Assembly (NCBI GenBank): GCA_031180665.1
Contig: JAPSLP010000028.1
Coordinates: forward strand, 1-64,000
DNA from: Cupriavidus sp.
Lineage (GTDB): Bacteria; Pseudomonadota; Gammaproteobacteria; Burkholderiales; Burkholderiaceae
DNA: 64,000 bases
Direction of reading: 5' to 3'
Shown here: piece by piece, positions 16,770 to 28,706 of the stretch
Layout of the letters: every line of letters begins with the position of its first letter
Numbering within the stretch: position 1 is the stretch's first letter
The notes under the pieces: model-generated
What the model saw: the letters and a program-made list of their open reading frames with translations, nothing else
The model's database searches: none
What the model was told of the DNA's origin: nothing
Made by a program: the position numbers and the translations under genes

Positions 16770-18350
16770 ATGACAATGCAATCCTCCGTTTCCCAATCCC
16801 GTCCCACGCTCACCCTGCATCCCGGCGAGGTCACCCTTGCCGAACTGCGCCGCATCTACCGCGGCGAGGTCCAGCTGGCGATGGCGGATTCGGCCTGGGC
16901 CGACGTGCGTGCCGCGCAGGCGACCGTGCAGCAGATCGTCGACACCGACGCGGTGGTCTACGGCATCAACACCGGCTTCGGCAAGCTGGCCAACACGCGC
17001 ATCCCGCACGACAAGCTGGCCGAGCTGCAGCGCAACCTGGTGCTGTCGCACAGCGTCGGCACCGGCCGCGACCTGGCCGCCGATACGGTGCGGCTGATCC
17101 TGGCGACCAAGGCCGTCAGCCTCGCACGCGGCCATTCCGGCGTGCGGCCCGAGCTGATCGAGGCGCTGCTGACGCTGGCCAACCACGGGGTCACGCCCTG
17201 CATTCCGGCCAAGGGCTCGGTGGGCGCGTCGGGCGACCTCGCGCCGCTGGCGCATCTGTCGTGCACGCTGATCGGCGTGGGCGAGGCGATCGTCGATGGC
17301 CGCCGTCTGCCGGCCGTCGAAGCGCTCGCGCATGCCGGCCTGAAGCCGTTCGAGCTCGGTCCCAAGGAAGGCCTGGCGCTGCTGAACGGCACCCAGGTAT
17401 CGACCGCGCTGGCACTGGCCGGCCTGTTCGCCGCCGAGGACGTGTTCGCCGCCGGGCTGGTGGCGGGCGCGCTGTCGCTCGAGGCCATCAAGGGCTCGGT
17501 CAAGCCGTTCGACGCCCGCATCCACGCCGCGCGTGGCCAGGCCGGCCAGATCGCGGTCGCCGGCGCGGTGCGCGAGCTGCTGGCGGGCAGCGAGATCGTC
17601 GACTCGCATCGCGAGTGCGGCCGCGTGCAGGACCCGTATTCGATCCGCTGCCAGCCGCAAGTGATGGGTGCCTGCCTGGACAATCTGCGCCACGCCGCGC
17701 GCGTGCTGCAGATCGAGGCCAATGCCGCGTCGGACAACCCGTTGGTGTTCTCGGAACAGGGCGACGTGGTGTCCGGGGGCAACTTCCACGCCGAGCCGGT
17801 GGCGTTCGCCGCGGACATCATCGCGCTGGCGCTGGCCGAGATCGGCGCGATTTCCGAGCGGCGCCTGGCGCTGCTGCTCGACACCGGCTTGTCGGGCCTG
17901 CCGCCCTTCCTGGTCCGTGACGGCGGCCTGCATTCGGGCTTCATGATCGCGCAGGTCACCGCCGCCGCGCTGGCGTCCGAGAACAAGTCGCTGGCCCATC
18001 CGTCCAGCGTCGACAGCCTGCCGACCTCGGCCAACCAGGAAGACCACGTGTCGATGGCCACCTACGGTGCGCGCCGGCTCGGCGACATGGCGGAGAACAC
18101 CGCGGTCGTGGTCGGCATCGAGGCGATGGCGGCCGCGCAGGGCATCGAATTCCATCGGCCGCTGAAGTCCTCGCCGCTGGTCGAGACCGAACTGGCGCGC
18201 ATCCGCGCCCGCGTCGATTTCGTCGAGGTGGACCGCTACCTGGCGCCCGATATCGAGGCGATGAAGCAGTGGGTGCTGCAGGGCGACGCCGGCGAGGGTT
18301 GGCCGCAGGCCGTGCGTGCCGTGCTGCCGGCGCAGGGCGAAGCGCAGTGA
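16770..18350 (+). CDS. hutH: Histidine ammonia-lyase
   Basis: 526 residues. First step of histidine breakdown: histidine to trans-urocanate and ammonia. The self-forming MIO cofactor triad Ala153-Ser154-Gly155 is in [14 protein letters not shown]; substrate motifs YGINTGFG (about 62) and [11 protein letters not shown] are present. Slightly longer than many HutH because of an N-terminal tail. ATG 16770 or 16776 could both serve; the first is closer to AGGA. It lies directly downstream of hutC and HutC operator 3. Confidence 0.97.
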   Translation: MTMQSSVSQSRPTLTLHPGEVTLAELRRIYRGEVQLAMADSAWADVRAAQATVQQIVDTDAVVYGINTGFGKLANTRIPHDKLAELQRNLVLSHSVGTGRDLAADTVRLILATKAVSLARGHSGVRPELIEALLTLANHGVTPCIPAKGSVGASGDLAPLAHLSCTLIGVGEAIVDGRRLPAVEALAHAGLKPFELGPKEGLALLNGTQVSTALALAGLFAAEDVFAAGLVAGALSLEAIKGSVKPFDARIHAARGQAGQIAVAGAVRELLAGSEIVDSHRECGRVQDPYSIRCQPQVMGACLDNLRHAARVLQIEANAASDNPLVFSEQGDVVSGGNFHAEPVAFAADIIALALAEIGAISERRLALLLDTGLSGLPPFLVRDGGLHSGFMIAQVTAAALASENKSLAHPSSVDSLPTSANQEDHVSMATYGARRLGDMAENTAVVVGIEAMAAAQGIEFHRPLKSSPLVETELARIRARVDFVEVDRYLAPDIEAMKQWVLQGDAGEGWPQAVRAVLPAQGEAQ

Positions 18351-18383
18351 CCGAGGATAGGCCGGCGGCGGCTCGTACGCCGG

Positions 18384-18564
18384 CTGCCCTCTCCCCCGGC
18401 CCCTCTCCCGCCAGCGGGAGAGGGGAGCACCCCGAGGGCAAGGGCACACGGACTGCCGCAGGGAAGAGCCGTAGGGAAGAGCCGTAGGGAAGAGAGCAAC
18501 ACGAGAGCACCGGCACACCGATTCCCCTCTCCCGCCAGCGGGAGAGGGGCAGGGGAGAGGGCAG
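18384..18564. repeat. REP-like inverted doublet between hutH and hutU
   Basis: Two identical 26-base hairpin units (18400-18425 and 18524-18549; arms CCCCTCTCCCG/CGGGAGAGGGG) lie inside outer inverted arms CTGCCCTCTCCCC (18384-18396) and GGGGAGAGGGCAG (18552-18564). Between them is a 13-base tandem GGGAAGAGCCGTA repeated 2.6 times (18461-18494). A relative occurs at 62443-62585. This is the layout of REP/BIME-type intergenic repeats. Confidence 0.8.
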
Positions 18565-18630
18565 CGGCGCCGGCATACCGAAGCCGCCTGACATCGCACT
18601 GAACGAGACACGACAGCAGGAGAACCACAC

Positions 18631-20327
<1,697 letters not shown>

Positions 20328-20331
<4 letters not shown>

Positions 20332-20975
20332 GCGCGGCGCCATCGCCAATCCCGCAAGCACGGCGCTTTGCGTTGGCCGAGCTGACGCCAATGCCGTGGA
20401 AGAACGGCGGCGGCACCACGCGCGAGATCGCCGCGTGGCCGCCCGCCGCCGGGCTCGACACGTTCGACTGGCGCCTGAGCATCGCCGACATCGCCGCCGA
20501 CGGGCCATTCTCGGCGTTCCCCGGTATCGACCGCCAGATCGTGCTGCTCGATGGCGACGGCGTGCGTCTGCGCGCGCGCGATGGCAGCTTCGATCATCGA
20601 CTGGTAGCGCTTGGCGAGCCATTCGCCTTTGCCGGCGAAGCGGCGGTCGACGCCACGCTGCTGGGCGGATCGACGCGCGACTTCAATGTGATGACGCGGC
20701 GCGGCCGGTGCCGCGCGCGCGTCGTCTGTACCGGCGAGGCGATCGCCAGCACGGACGTCGACGCCGATACCACGGTGGTGTTGTACGTGCTGGCCGGCAA
20801 CTGGCGGTGCGACGATGCGCAGCATGCGCAAGCCGAAGCGCTGACCGCGGGCAGCGGCATCCTGCTGCCGCCCGGCAGCGCCTTCCATTGGCTGCCCCAG
20901 GGCGGCGATGCCCGCTGCCTCGTCGTCCGGCTGCAATCGACCCAGCCATCCTCCGATAGGGAAACCACGTCATGA
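20328..20975 (+). CDS. hutD: HutD family protein
   Basis: 215 residues, HutD cupin-like fold: [27 protein letters not shown] at the N terminus and [31 protein letters not shown] are family hallmarks. In Pseudomonas HutD has been proposed to limit hut activity by sensing high urocanate rather than being a pathway enzyme. Start and stop overlap hutU and hutI by ATGA, so the three are translationally coupled. Confidence 0.93.
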
Positions 20976-22252
20976 CGCAGTCCGCTGAACAATCTGCCGT
21001 CGACGCCGGCGTGTCGGGCGCGCCGTCGGCCGATGGCGTCTGGCATCGCTGCCATCTGCTGCCGGACGCCGATCCGGCCAGCGCCCTTCGCGATGCCGCG
21101 CTGGTCGTGCAGCACGGGCGTATCGCCTGGCTCGGCAAGCAGGCCGAGCTGCCCGAGGCTTACCGAGGCCTGCCGCATCACGATGCGAACGGGGCGTGGA
21201 TCACGCCGGGCCTGATCGATTGCCACACGCATCTGGTCTACGGCGGCCAGCGCGCCGATGAGTTCGCGATGCGGCTCGCCGGCGCCAGCTACGAGGAAAT
21301 CGCGCGCGCCGGCGGGGGCATCGTGTCGACGGTGCGTGCCACGCGTGCCGCCGATGAAGATACGCTGTTCGCGCAGGCCGCGACTCGGCTGATGCCGCTG
21401 CTGGCCGAAGGCGTCACCGCCATCGAGATCAAGTCGGGCTACGGCCTCGATGTCGATACGGAGCGCAAGCAGTTGCGCGTCGCGCGGCGCCTGGGCAAGG
21501 CCTACGGCGTTGCGGTGCACACCACCTTCCTCGGCGCGCATGCGTTGCCGCCCGAATACGCGAACCGCGCCGACGACTACATCGCGCTGGTCTGCGACAC
21601 CATGCTGCCGGCGCTGGCGCAGGAAGGCCTGGTCGATGCGGTCGACGCCTTCTGCGAAGGCATCGGCTTTTCGCCGGCGCAGACCGAGCGCGTGTTCGAG
21701 GCCGCACACCGGCATGGCCTGCCGGTCAAGCTGCATGCCGAACAACTGAGCAATCTCGGTGGCGCCGCGCTGGCGGCCCGCTATCGCGCCCTGTCGGCCG
21801 ACCATCTGGAGCATCTGGACGAGGCCGGCGTCGCGGCGATGGCCGAGGCGGGGACGGTCGCGGTGTTGCTGCCCGGTGCCTACTATTTCCTGCGCGACAC
21901 GCATCTGCCGCCGATCGCGCTGCTGCGCCGGTACGGCGTGCCGATCGCGCTGTCGACCGACCACAACCCCGGCACGTCGCCGGTGACCTCGCTGCTGTTG
22001 ATGCTCAATATGGCCTGCACGCTGTTCCGCATGACGGTGCCAGAGGCGCTCGCCGGCGTCACCACGCATGCGGCGCGCGCGCTCGGCGCCAGCGATCGGC
22101 ATGGCCTGCTGGCGGCGGGACGCGGCGCCGATTTTGCGCTGTGGCGCATCGATTCGCCGGCCGAGCTGGCCTACTGGTTCGGCCGCAACCCGCTCGCCGC
22201 GGTGGTACGCCAGGGGCGCGTGTTCGCCGGACCTGCAGGAGTTTCGCGATGA
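20972..22252 (+). CDS. hutI: Imidazolonepropionase
   Basis: 426 residues. Hydrolyses imidazolonepropionate to N-formimino-L-glutamate. Amidohydrolase fold with the metal motif [16 protein letters not shown] near 75-90, [11 protein letters not shown] with the metal His, and [12 protein letters not shown] with the conserved Asp. Coupled to hutD upstream and hutF downstream by ATGA overlaps. Confidence 0.96.
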   Translation: MTQSAEQSAVDAGVSGAPSADGVWHRCHLLPDADPASALRDAALVVQHGRIAWLGKQAELPEAYRGLPHHDANGAWITPGLIDCHTHLVYGGQRADEFAMRLAGASYEEIARAGGGIVSTVRATRAADEDTLFAQAATRLMPLLAEGVTAIEIKSGYGLDVDTERKQLRVARRLGKAYGVAVHTTFLGAHALPPEYANRADDYIALVCDTMLPALAQEGLVDAVDAFCEGIGFSPAQTERVFEAAHRHGLPVKLHAEQLSNLGGAALAARYRALSADHLEHLDEAGVAAMAEAGTVAVLLPGAYYFLRDTHLPPIALLRRYGVPIALSTDHNPGTSPVTSLLLMLNMACTLFRMTVPEALAGVTTHAARALGASDRHGLLAAGRGADFALWRIDSPAELAYWFGRNPLAAVVRQGRVFAGPAGVSR

Positions 22253-23640
22253 AGCCTGACCCCGATTCAACGATGTTCGCCGCCGAGGCACTGCTGCCCG
22301 GGGGCTGGGCGAGCGATGTGCTGCTGACCTGGGACGCCGACGGCAAGCTGACCGCCGTGACGCCGAACGCCACGCCGGCGGCCGACACGCCGCGCGCCGC
22401 CGGCCCGGTGCTGCCCGGCATGGCCAATCTGCATTCGCACGCCTTCCAGCGCGGCTTTGCCGGCCTGACCGAATTCCGCTCCGCGGCCGACGATTCGTTC
22501 TGGAGCTGGCGCGAGCTGATGTACCGCTTCGCGCGGAGGCTGACGCCCGAGACGCTGGAGGCGATCGCCACGCAGCTCTATGTCGAGATGCTGCGCGCCG
22601 GCTATACCAGTGTCTGCGAATTCCACTATGTCCATCACCAGGCCGACGGCACGCCTTACGCCGATCCGGCCGAGATGTCGCTGCGCCTGCTGCGCGCGGC
22701 GCAGCGCGCGGGCATCGGCATCACGCTGCTGCCGGTGCTGTACCAGAGCGCGGGTTTCGGCCCCAAGCCGCCGCTGACGGACCAACGCCGCTTCTTGCAC
22801 GAGACCGACGCGATGCTGGCGCTGCTGCAACGGCTGGCGCCGGCCTGCACGGGTACTGCGCGGCTCGGCCTGGCGCCGCACTCGCTGCGCGCGGTGCCGC
22901 CCGACAGCCTGCGTGCTGCGGTGGCGGGCCTGCATGCGATGGACCCGGCCGCGCCGGTGCACATTCATATCGCCGAGCAGCAGCGCGAGGTCGACGAATG
23001 CCTGGCCTGGTGCGGCACGCGGCCGGTGGACTGGCTGCTGGACCATGCGCCGGTCGACAAGCGCTGGTGCCTGGTGCATGCGACCCACCTGGACTGGGAC
23101 GAGCGCCGGCGCCTCGCGCACAGCGGCGCGGTGGCCGGCATCTGTCCGACCACCGAGGCGAACCTGGGCGATGGCGTGTTCGATGCCGCGCCGTATCTGG
23201 AGCAGGGCGGGGCGTGGGGCATCGGTTCGGACAGCCACGCCAGCGTCAGTGTCAGCGAGGAACTGCGGCTGTTCGAATACGGGCAGCGGCTCGCGCTGCA
23301 AAGGCGCAACGTGCTGGCTTCGAACCAGCATCCCCAGGTTGCCGATCGGCTCTATCTCGATGCGGTGGCCGGCGGGGCGCGCGCAGCGGGACGCCCGGTC
23401 GGCGGCCTGGCGGTCGGACAGCAGGCGGACTTCGTCGTGCTCGACGGCAACCATCCGACGCTGGCGGGGTTGCGCGGCGAGCAGGCGCTGGCCGTGCACG
23501 TGTTCGCCAATCACGGGCATGAGACACTAGCGGAAGTCCGCAGCGCGGGACGCTGCCGCGTGCAGCGCGGCGTCCATGCCTTGCAGGCCGAAGCGGGCGC
23601 GGCCTTCGCCAGTGCGCGCGCCAGCCTGCTGGCGCCATGA
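22249..23640 (+). CDS. hutF: Formimidoylglutamate deiminase
   Basis: 463 residues from the ATG overlapping the hutI stop. Amidohydrolase with [17 protein letters not shown] (metal histidines and substrate Arg), [19 protein letters not shown] and [17 protein letters not shown]. It converts N-formimino-L-glutamate to N-formyl-L-glutamate and ammonia, which defines the five-step pathway and pairs with the deformylase HutG, as opposed to the one-step formimidoylglutamase route. Confidence 0.95.
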   Translation: MKPDPDSTMFAAEALLPGGWASDVLLTWDADGKLTAVTPNATPAADTPRAAGPVLPGMANLHSHAFQRGFAGLTEFRSAADDSFWSWRELMYRFARRLTPETLEAIATQLYVEMLRAGYTSVCEFHYVHHQADGTPYADPAEMSLRLLRAAQRAGIGITLLPVLYQSAGFGPKPPLTDQRRFLHETDAMLALLQRLAPACTGTARLGLAPHSLRAVPPDSLRAAVAGLHAMDPAAPVHIHIAEQQREVDECLAWCGTRPVDWLLDHAPVDKRWCLVHATHLDWDERRRLAHSGAVAGICPTTEANLGDGVFDAAPYLEQGGAWGIGSDSHASVSVSEELRLFEYGQRLALQRRNVLASNQHPQVADRLYLDAVAGGARAAGRPVGGLAVGQQADFVVLDGNHPTLAGLRGEQALAVHVFANHGHETLAEVRSAGRCRVQRGVHALQAEAGAAFASARASLLAP

Positions 23641-23761
23641 CGGTGGATGCGCCCACGCGCCCACGCCGACGCCGCGGACCCCATTCAGACGAACCCCGAT
23701 ATCGCCACCGGCACCGCGCAACAAGCACGCGGCCGGCGGCGATGCCACTCGTAGCAGCAAT

Positions 23762-24577
23762 ATGACTTCCTTCTCCACCGATACCCCGGCCTTCACGCTG
23801 CAGCGCGGCACGCGCCCGCTGCTGATCTCGATGCCCCATGTGGGCACCTATCTGCCGCCGTCGGTTGCCGGCCGGCTGACCGACGAGGCGCGTACCGTGC
23901 CGGATACCGACTGGCATATGGACCGGCTCTACGGCTTCGCGCGCGAACTCGGCGCGTCGGTCCTGATGGCGACGCACTCGCGCTATGTGGTCGACCTGAA
24001 CCGGCCGCCCGACAACGCGAACCTGTATCCGGGCCAGGACACCACCGGGCTCTGCCCGGTCGATACCTTCGACAAGACCCCGCTGTACGCCAACGGCGTC
24101 GGTCCGGACGAGACGGAGATCTTCGCGCGCCGCGACGCGGTCTGGCGTCCCTACCACGACGCGCTGGCCGGCGAACTGGCGCGGCTGCGGGCGGAGCACG
24201 GCACCATCGCGCTGTGGGACGCGCATTCGATCCGCTCGGTGCTGCCGCGCTTCTTCGACGGCAAGCTGCCCGACTTCAATCTCGGCACCGCCAACGGCGC
24301 GAGCTGCGATGCGGGGCTCGCCGACCAGGTCGCGCAGATCGCCGCCGAGGCGCAGGGCTATACGTCGGTGCTCAACGGCCGCTTCAAGGGCGGCTATATC
24401 ACCCGCCAATACGGGCAGCCCGCGCAGGGCGTGCATGCGATCCAGCTCGAGCTGTCGCAATGCACGTACATGCGCGAGGCGTACCCGTTCGACTACGACG
24501 AGGCGCTGGCGGGCAAGCTGCAGCCGACGCTGCGCCGGATGCTCGAGGCCGTGCTGGCCTTCGTCGAGGCGCGCTGA
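23762..24577 (+). CDS. hutG: N-formylglutamate deformylase
   Basis: 271 residues from ATG 23762; the upstream in-frame extension has low-complexity composition and no support. FGase family: PLLISMPHVGTYLPPSV, DTDWHMDRLYGFA, VVDLNRPPDN and LWDAHSIRS are conserved segments with metal-binding residues. Final step, giving glutamate and formate. A 121-base gap with no recognised signal separates it from hutF. Confidence 0.94.
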   Translation: MTSFSTDTPAFTLQRGTRPLLISMPHVGTYLPPSVAGRLTDEARTVPDTDWHMDRLYGFARELGASVLMATHSRYVVDLNRPPDNANLYPGQDTTGLCPVDTFDKTPLYANGVGPDETEIFARRDAVWRPYHDALAGELARLRAEHGTIALWDAHSIRSVLPRFFDGKLPDFNLGTANGASCDAGLADQVAQIAAEAQGYTSVLNGRFKGGYITRQYGQPAQGVHAIQLELSQCTYMREAYPFDYDEALAGKLQPTLRRMLEAVLAFVEAR

Positions 24578-24596
24578 TGTTGCAATGATGTTGGCG

Positions 24597-24626
24597 GATG
24601 AGAGACGGCTTGTCTCGTCTCTCATC
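24597..24626. terminator. Perfect hairpin between convergent hutG and M48 protease genes
   Basis: GATGAGAGACG (24597-24607) and CGTCTCTCATC (24616-24626) form an 11-bp stem with an 8-base loop. It sits between two converging genes, where a bidirectional terminator is expected, but it has no T-run on either side. Confidence 0.5.
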
Positions 24627-24637
24627 GCGGGCCGGCA

Positions 24638-25414
24638 TTACTTTCCGCCGCGCAGCCGCTCCTCGATATGCTGGGCGCGTTGCAGCGAACCGGGGTGCGT
24701 GCTCAGCATGCTCGATTGCCCGCCGTCGAGCGCCGCCATCTTGCGAAAGGCGGTCACCAGCGCCTCGCGATTGGCGTTGTTCTTCGTCAGCAGATCGAAG
24801 GAATAGTCGTCCGCCGCGGTTTCCTGCCGCTGCGAGAACTGCGAATTGACCAGCGTTTCCGCCAGCTCGCCCAGTTGCGACGACGACAGCGCGTTCAGCG
24901 TGGCGCTGCCGGCCGAGCCCAGCAGGCCGCGCGCGGCCGCGGTCGCGTAGGCCACCTGCATCGCCGCCTTGGTGTGGCCCAGCGCCACGTGGCCGATCTC
25001 GTGCCCCACCACGCCGCGTACCTCGTCGTCGGTCATCATGTCCATCAGCCCGCTATAGATGCGCACGCAGCCGTTGGCCATCGCCCACGCGTTGATCTCC
25101 TTGGTCTCGTAGACCTTCGCGTCGAGCGGCAGGCCGGTGTTCTGCAGGCCCGCCATGATCTTGCTCAGGCGCTGCCCATAGTTGCTCGTCGGTGCGGCGA
25201 TCTTGTTCTTCTTGTCCATCTCGGCGCAGGACTGGTCCGACAGCGTCTTGATATTCGCGTCGGAGAGCGTCGCGGCGGTAAACAGGCTGCCGCCGGCCTG
25301 CGTCAGGCCCTCCATGTTCGCGCCGGCGCATCCGGCCAGCAGGGCGGCGGCCAGGGTGGCGAGCAGGGGGGCTTTGACGCGGAAGGCAGGGCGGCGTGGC
25401 GTAGCTGGAGTCAT
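24638..25414 (-). CDS. M48 family zinc metalloprotease, lipoprotein
   Basis: 258 residues from ATG 25414. Lipoprotein signal with lipobox LLAGC (Cys29). Zinc-protease motif HEIGH at 138-142, with the third ligand in RQETAADDYSFD. Resembles the E. coli LoiP/YggG and BepA group of periplasmic M48 proteases that act in outer-membrane quality control. No TPR region, so LoiP-like is closer. Convergent with hutG. Confidence 0.88.
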   Translation of the reverse strand: MTPATPRRPAFRVKAPLLATLAAALLAGCAGANMEGLTQAGGSLFTAATLSDANIKTLSDQSCAEMDKKNKIAAPTSNYGQRLSKIMAGLQNTGLPLDAKVYETKEINAWAMANGCVRIYSGLMDMMTDDEVRGVVGHEIGHVALGHTKAAMQVAYATAAARGLLGSAGSATLNALSSSQLGELAETLVNSQFSQRQETAADDYSFDLLTKNNANREALVTAFRKMAALDGGQSSMLSTHPGSLQRAQHIEERLRGGK

Positions 25415-25620
25415 GGCGGTTCCTGTTGGTGCTGGAGAATCCAGCAGCATACGCAGCGCAACCGAAGGGCGGTAGCAGGCGATGTCCGACGTCGAGTGAA
25501 TCGATCGGCACATGACCAGTCGTCATGCGGCCAACATCGCGTTTTGGCGACACGTCCCGCGGATAGGTCGCCGGCGGCGACATGAACGCGGGACGTCCAC
25601 GAGAGCGCCGGCGCCCGCCC

Positions 25621-26628
25621 TCAAAACCCTTCCAGCACCACCTTGCCGCGCGCTCGCCCGCTTTCGATCAGCGCGTGGGCACGGCGCAGATTGGCGGCAT
25701 TGATCGTGCCGAAGTGCTCGCCGAGCGTGGTGCGGATCGTGCCGGCATCGATCAGTTGCGCGACGCGTGTCAGCAGTTCGTGCTGGCGGATCATGTCGGG
25801 CGTCTCGAACATCGGCCGCGCGAACATGAATTCCCAATGCAGCGACAGCGACTTGCGCTTCATCGGCATCACGTCGAGCGTGGCCGGATCGTCGATCACG
25901 GCGAGCTGGCCCTGGGGCGCGAGCACGTCGACCAGCTGCGGGTAGTGCTGTCCGGTGTGGGTCAGGCTGGCGACGTGCTCGACCTGCGGCACGCCGATGC
26001 GCTCCAGTTCTTCGCGCAGCGGCCTGGTGTGGTCGATCACGTGGTGGGCGCCGAGCGATGCCACCCAGTCGCGCGTTTCCGGACGCGATGCCGTGCCGAT
26101 CACCGTCAGGCCGGTCAGCTGACGCGCCAACTGCGTCAGGATCGAGCCGACGCCGCCGCCGGCGCCGACGATCAGCAGATGCTGTCCCGCGCCGCCATGC
26201 TCGGGAATGCGCAGCCGGTCGAACAGCAGTTCCCAGGCGGTGATCGTGGTCAGCGGCAGGGCCGCGGCTTCGGCGTCCGACAGCGAAGCGGGCTTGCGGG
26301 CGGCGATGCGTTCGTCGACGAGGCAGTACTCCGCATTGCTGCCCGAGCGCGTGATCGAGCCGGCGAAGTAGACCTCGTCGCCCGGCGCGAACAGCGTGAC
26401 CGCGCTGCCGACGCGGACGACCTTGCCGACCGCGTCCCAGCCCAGCACGCGCATGGCCGCGACCGCGGACGAGGCGCGGACCTTGGTATCGACCGGATTG
26501 ACCGCGATGGCCCGCACCTGGACCAGCAGGTCGCGCGGACTGGGCTCGGGCATCGGCAGATCGACGTCGATCAGCGCGGCAGGGTCGTCGATCGGCAGAC
26601 CGTGCTGGAGGTAGGCGATGGCTTTCAT
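25621..26628 (-). CDS. Zinc-type alcohol dehydrogenase-like protein (MDR, quinone oxidoreductase group)
   Basis: 335 residues from ATG 26628 (MKAIAYLQHGLP). Medium-chain dehydrogenase: N-terminal GroES-like domain with NPVDTKVR and GWDAVGKVVRVGS, then Rossmann motif IVGAGGGVGSILTQLA. The classical catalytic Cys/His zinc ligands and structural-zinc cysteine lobe are missing, so an NADPH-dependent quinone or enone reductase activity is more likely than alcohol oxidation. A LysR gene diverges from it (114 bases between starts) and probably regulates it. Confidence 0.85.
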   Translation of the reverse strand: MKAIAYLQHGLPIDDPAALIDVDLPMPEPSPRDLLVQVRAIAVNPVDTKVRASSAVAAMRVLGWDAVGKVVRVGSAVTLFAPGDEVYFAGSITRSGSNAEYCLVDERIAARKPASLSDAEAAALPLTTITAWELLFDRLRIPEHGGAGQHLLIVGAGGGVGSILTQLARQLTGLTVIGTASRPETRDWVASLGAHHVIDHTRPLREELERIGVPQVEHVASLTHTGQHYPQLVDVLAPQGQLAVIDDPATLDVMPMKRKSLSLHWEFMFARPMFETPDMIRQHELLTRVAQLIDAGTIRTTLGEHFGTINAANLRRAHALIESGRARGKVVLEGF

Positions 26629-26742
26629 GTTGGCTCCGTGACTTGAGGGATGGAGAACTTCAACGATGACGCCATCTTGCTCCCGCCAGCGCCTATCCGG
26701 TAAGCGGTAAAATCGGCCAGCACTTTCTCTCCGCAAGTGAAA

Positions 26743-27663
26743 ATGATCCGGCTTGAAGACCTGACCCTGTTCGTACGCAGCGCCGCCCTCGGCAGCTTTT
26801 CCAGCGCGGCGCGCGAGGCCGATCTGCTGCCGGGACAGGTCAGCGCCGCCGTCAAGAGGCTGGAGCGCGATCTCGATATCCGCTTGTTCGCCCGCTCGAC
26901 CCGCAGCCTGCGCCTGACCGCCGAGGGCGAACGCTATCTGCCCTACGCACAGGAGGTGCTGGCCACGCTGAACGAGGGCCGCGACAGGCTGCGCGGCGAT
27001 GGCGCGGTGCTAAGCGGCCTGTTGCGCGTCACGGCGCCGTCGGATCTCGGCCGCAATGTGCTGCTGCCCTGGATCACCGAATTCCGCCGTGCGCATCCCG
27101 ATCTGACGCTGCGGCTCTATCTGTCGGACCACGTCACCGATGTCTTCCGCGATCCGATCGACGTCGCCATCCGCTACAGCCGCTTCGAAGAGGCCAGTTA
27201 CGTCGCCTTGCCGCTGGCGCCGGAGAACCGGCGCGTGCTGATCGCCTCGCCCGCCTATCTGGCCCGGCACGGTCGCCCGCAATCGCTCGACGAACTGGCC
27301 TCGCATCGCTGCCTGCTGTACCAGCTGAGCGGCCGTGTCTACGACAAATGGCCGTTCGAGAGCGCGGCCGGCCGGCGGCTGGTCGAGGTCAAGGGAAGCC
27401 TGTACACCGACGACGCCGACGTGGTCCGCCGCTGGGCGGTGCAGGGCGAGGGCATCGCCTACAAGTCGTGGCTGGACGTCTGCGGCGACGTGCTAGCCGG
27501 CCGCCTGACCGTGCTGCTGCCGCACGAGACGGGAGAGAGCACGCCGCTGCAACTGGTCTGTCCGCACCGCAAGCAGTTCTCGCCGGCCGTGCGGCAATTG
27601 CAGGCCTTGCTGAAGGAGCGGTGTGCGGGGTTGACGGCGCAGTATGCGGCGGTGGTGGCGTGA
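26743..27663 (+). CDS. LysR family transcriptional regulator
   Basis: 306 residues from ATG 26743; GTG 26737 two codons earlier is an equal alternative. N-terminal winged HTH (LTLFVRSAALGSFSSAAREADLLPGQVSAAVKRLERDL) and a LysR substrate-binding domain from about 90. Divergent from the MDR dehydrogenase, the usual layout of LysR regulator and target. Effector unknown. Confidence 0.88.
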   Translation: MIRLEDLTLFVRSAALGSFSSAAREADLLPGQVSAAVKRLERDLDIRLFARSTRSLRLTAEGERYLPYAQEVLATLNEGRDRLRGDGAVLSGLLRVTAPSDLGRNVLLPWITEFRRAHPDLTLRLYLSDHVTDVFRDPIDVAIRYSRFEEASYVALPLAPENRRVLIASPAYLARHGRPQSLDELASHRCLLYQLSGRVYDKWPFESAAGRRLVEVKGSLYTDDADVVRRWAVQGEGIAYKSWLDVCGDVLAGRLTVLLPHETGESTPLQLVCPHRKQFSPAVRQLQALLKERCAGLTAQYAAVVA

Positions 27664-27860
27664 GGCTGGGGCGCGAAGGCGCTATGGTGATGGGCTGGCC
27701 TATTTGCCGAAACGCGATGCGGTGATTGAGTAGTCGGTTCGCCGCAAGTATTGCGGTGTTTAGCGTGCCCATTCATCGCAACTTCCGCGGCGATCGGGCT
27801 CCGCGCGTCGGAAGCACGGACGGCGCGCAAGGATCGCGATGCCACTGGATACGACTCAAC

Positions 27861-27884
27861 GACGCCACGACGCCACGACGCCAC
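27861..27884. repeat. 8-base tandem repeat before the aadA-like gene
   Basis: GACGCCAC three times in tandem, ending six bases before the ATG, where a ribosome binding site would be expected. Confidence 0.85.
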
Positions 27885-27890
27885 TGCACC

Positions 27891-28691
27891 ATGCCATCGC
27901 TTGCAAATGAACCAGCCCCGATTGAAGTCCGGCGGATTCTCGACGTTGTCGTCCGCGAGTTGGGCGACAACATCGCCGGTGCGTACCTGTTCGGCTCCGC
28001 CGTTGCCGGCGGGCTGCGGCCAGATAGCGATGTGGACCTGCTGGTGCTGACGCATCGAACGATGTCCGCGCAAAGCCGCGGGCAACTGCTGGCCGCGTTG
28101 ATGACGGTCTCCGGCGCGCGCGCGCAGCCGGGGCCAGCCCGCAATGCCGAAGTCACGGTCGTCGTACTCGGCGACATCGCCCCGTGGCGCCACCCGGTAC
28201 AGACCGACTTCGTCTACGGCGAATGGCTGCGGGACGATGTCGAGTCGGGCGTGGTCCCGCTGCCGACGATCGATCCTGACCTGACGCTGGTGCTGGCCAC
28301 GGCCTTGCAGAGTCACCGCGCATTGATCGGCCCCGCGCTTACCGGGTTTCTTCCCGGCATCCCGCGCGCCGATATTCGGCGCGCCATCGCGGACAGCCTG
28401 CCGACCCTGCTGGCCAACGTCCGCGGTGACGAACGCAATGTCATGCTGACGCTGGCCCGCATGTGGGTCACGCTGGCCACGAGCCAGATCGTGCCAAAGG
28501 ACGCCGCGGCCGACTGGCTGCTGCCACGTCTGCCGCCGGAGCGGCGCGCGTTATTGGCGACGGCGCGCGATGCGTATCGCGGTCAAGTCGCCGCGCAAGC
28601 GTGGCACGAACAACGGGCCGAGGTGCGCGAATGGGTGGCCGATGTCAGTGGGACAATCGCGCGCATCCTGCACGAAGGCGGCAAGGCATGA
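27891..28691 (+). CDS. AadA-like aminoglycoside 3''-adenylyltransferase
   Basis: 266 residues, the AadA length, from ATG 27891. Nucleotidyltransferase motif LFGSAVAGGLRPDSDVDLLV with Asp47 and Asp49 as metal ligands and Glu88 (AEVTVVV) at the catalytic base position. Downstream family blocks DIAPWRHP, YGEWLRDD, GDERNVMLTLARMW and PKDAAADW all match AadA. The family adenylates streptomycin and spectinomycin. No integron attC, integrase or transposase is near and GC matches the chromosome, so it looks like an intrinsic gene. Three GACGCCAC repeats (27861-27884) lie just upstream and there is no clear ribosome binding site. Confidence 0.85.
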   Translation: MPSLANEPAPIEVRRILDVVVRELGDNIAGAYLFGSAVAGGLRPDSDVDLLVLTHRTMSAQSRGQLLAALMTVSGARAQPGPARNAEVTVVVLGDIAPWRHPVQTDFVYGEWLRDDVESGVVPLPTIDPDLTLVLATALQSHRALIGPALTGFLPGIPRADIRRAIADSLPTLLANVRGDERNVMLTLARMWVTLATSQIVPKDAAADWLLPRLPPERRALLATARDAYRGQVAAQAWHEQRAEVREWVADVSGTIARILHEGGKA

Positions 28692-28706
28692 CCGCGCATG
28701 CCCACC

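Noticed and set aside
16766..16771. TACAAT as the -10 of the hutH promoter
   Set aside because: It overlaps the hutH ATG and has no -35 partner; it would require a start codon further downstream that is not supported.
24597..24626. Rho-independent terminator of hutG
   Set aside because: The stem is perfect but lacks a T-run on either strand, so it is listed only as a possible terminator with low confidence.
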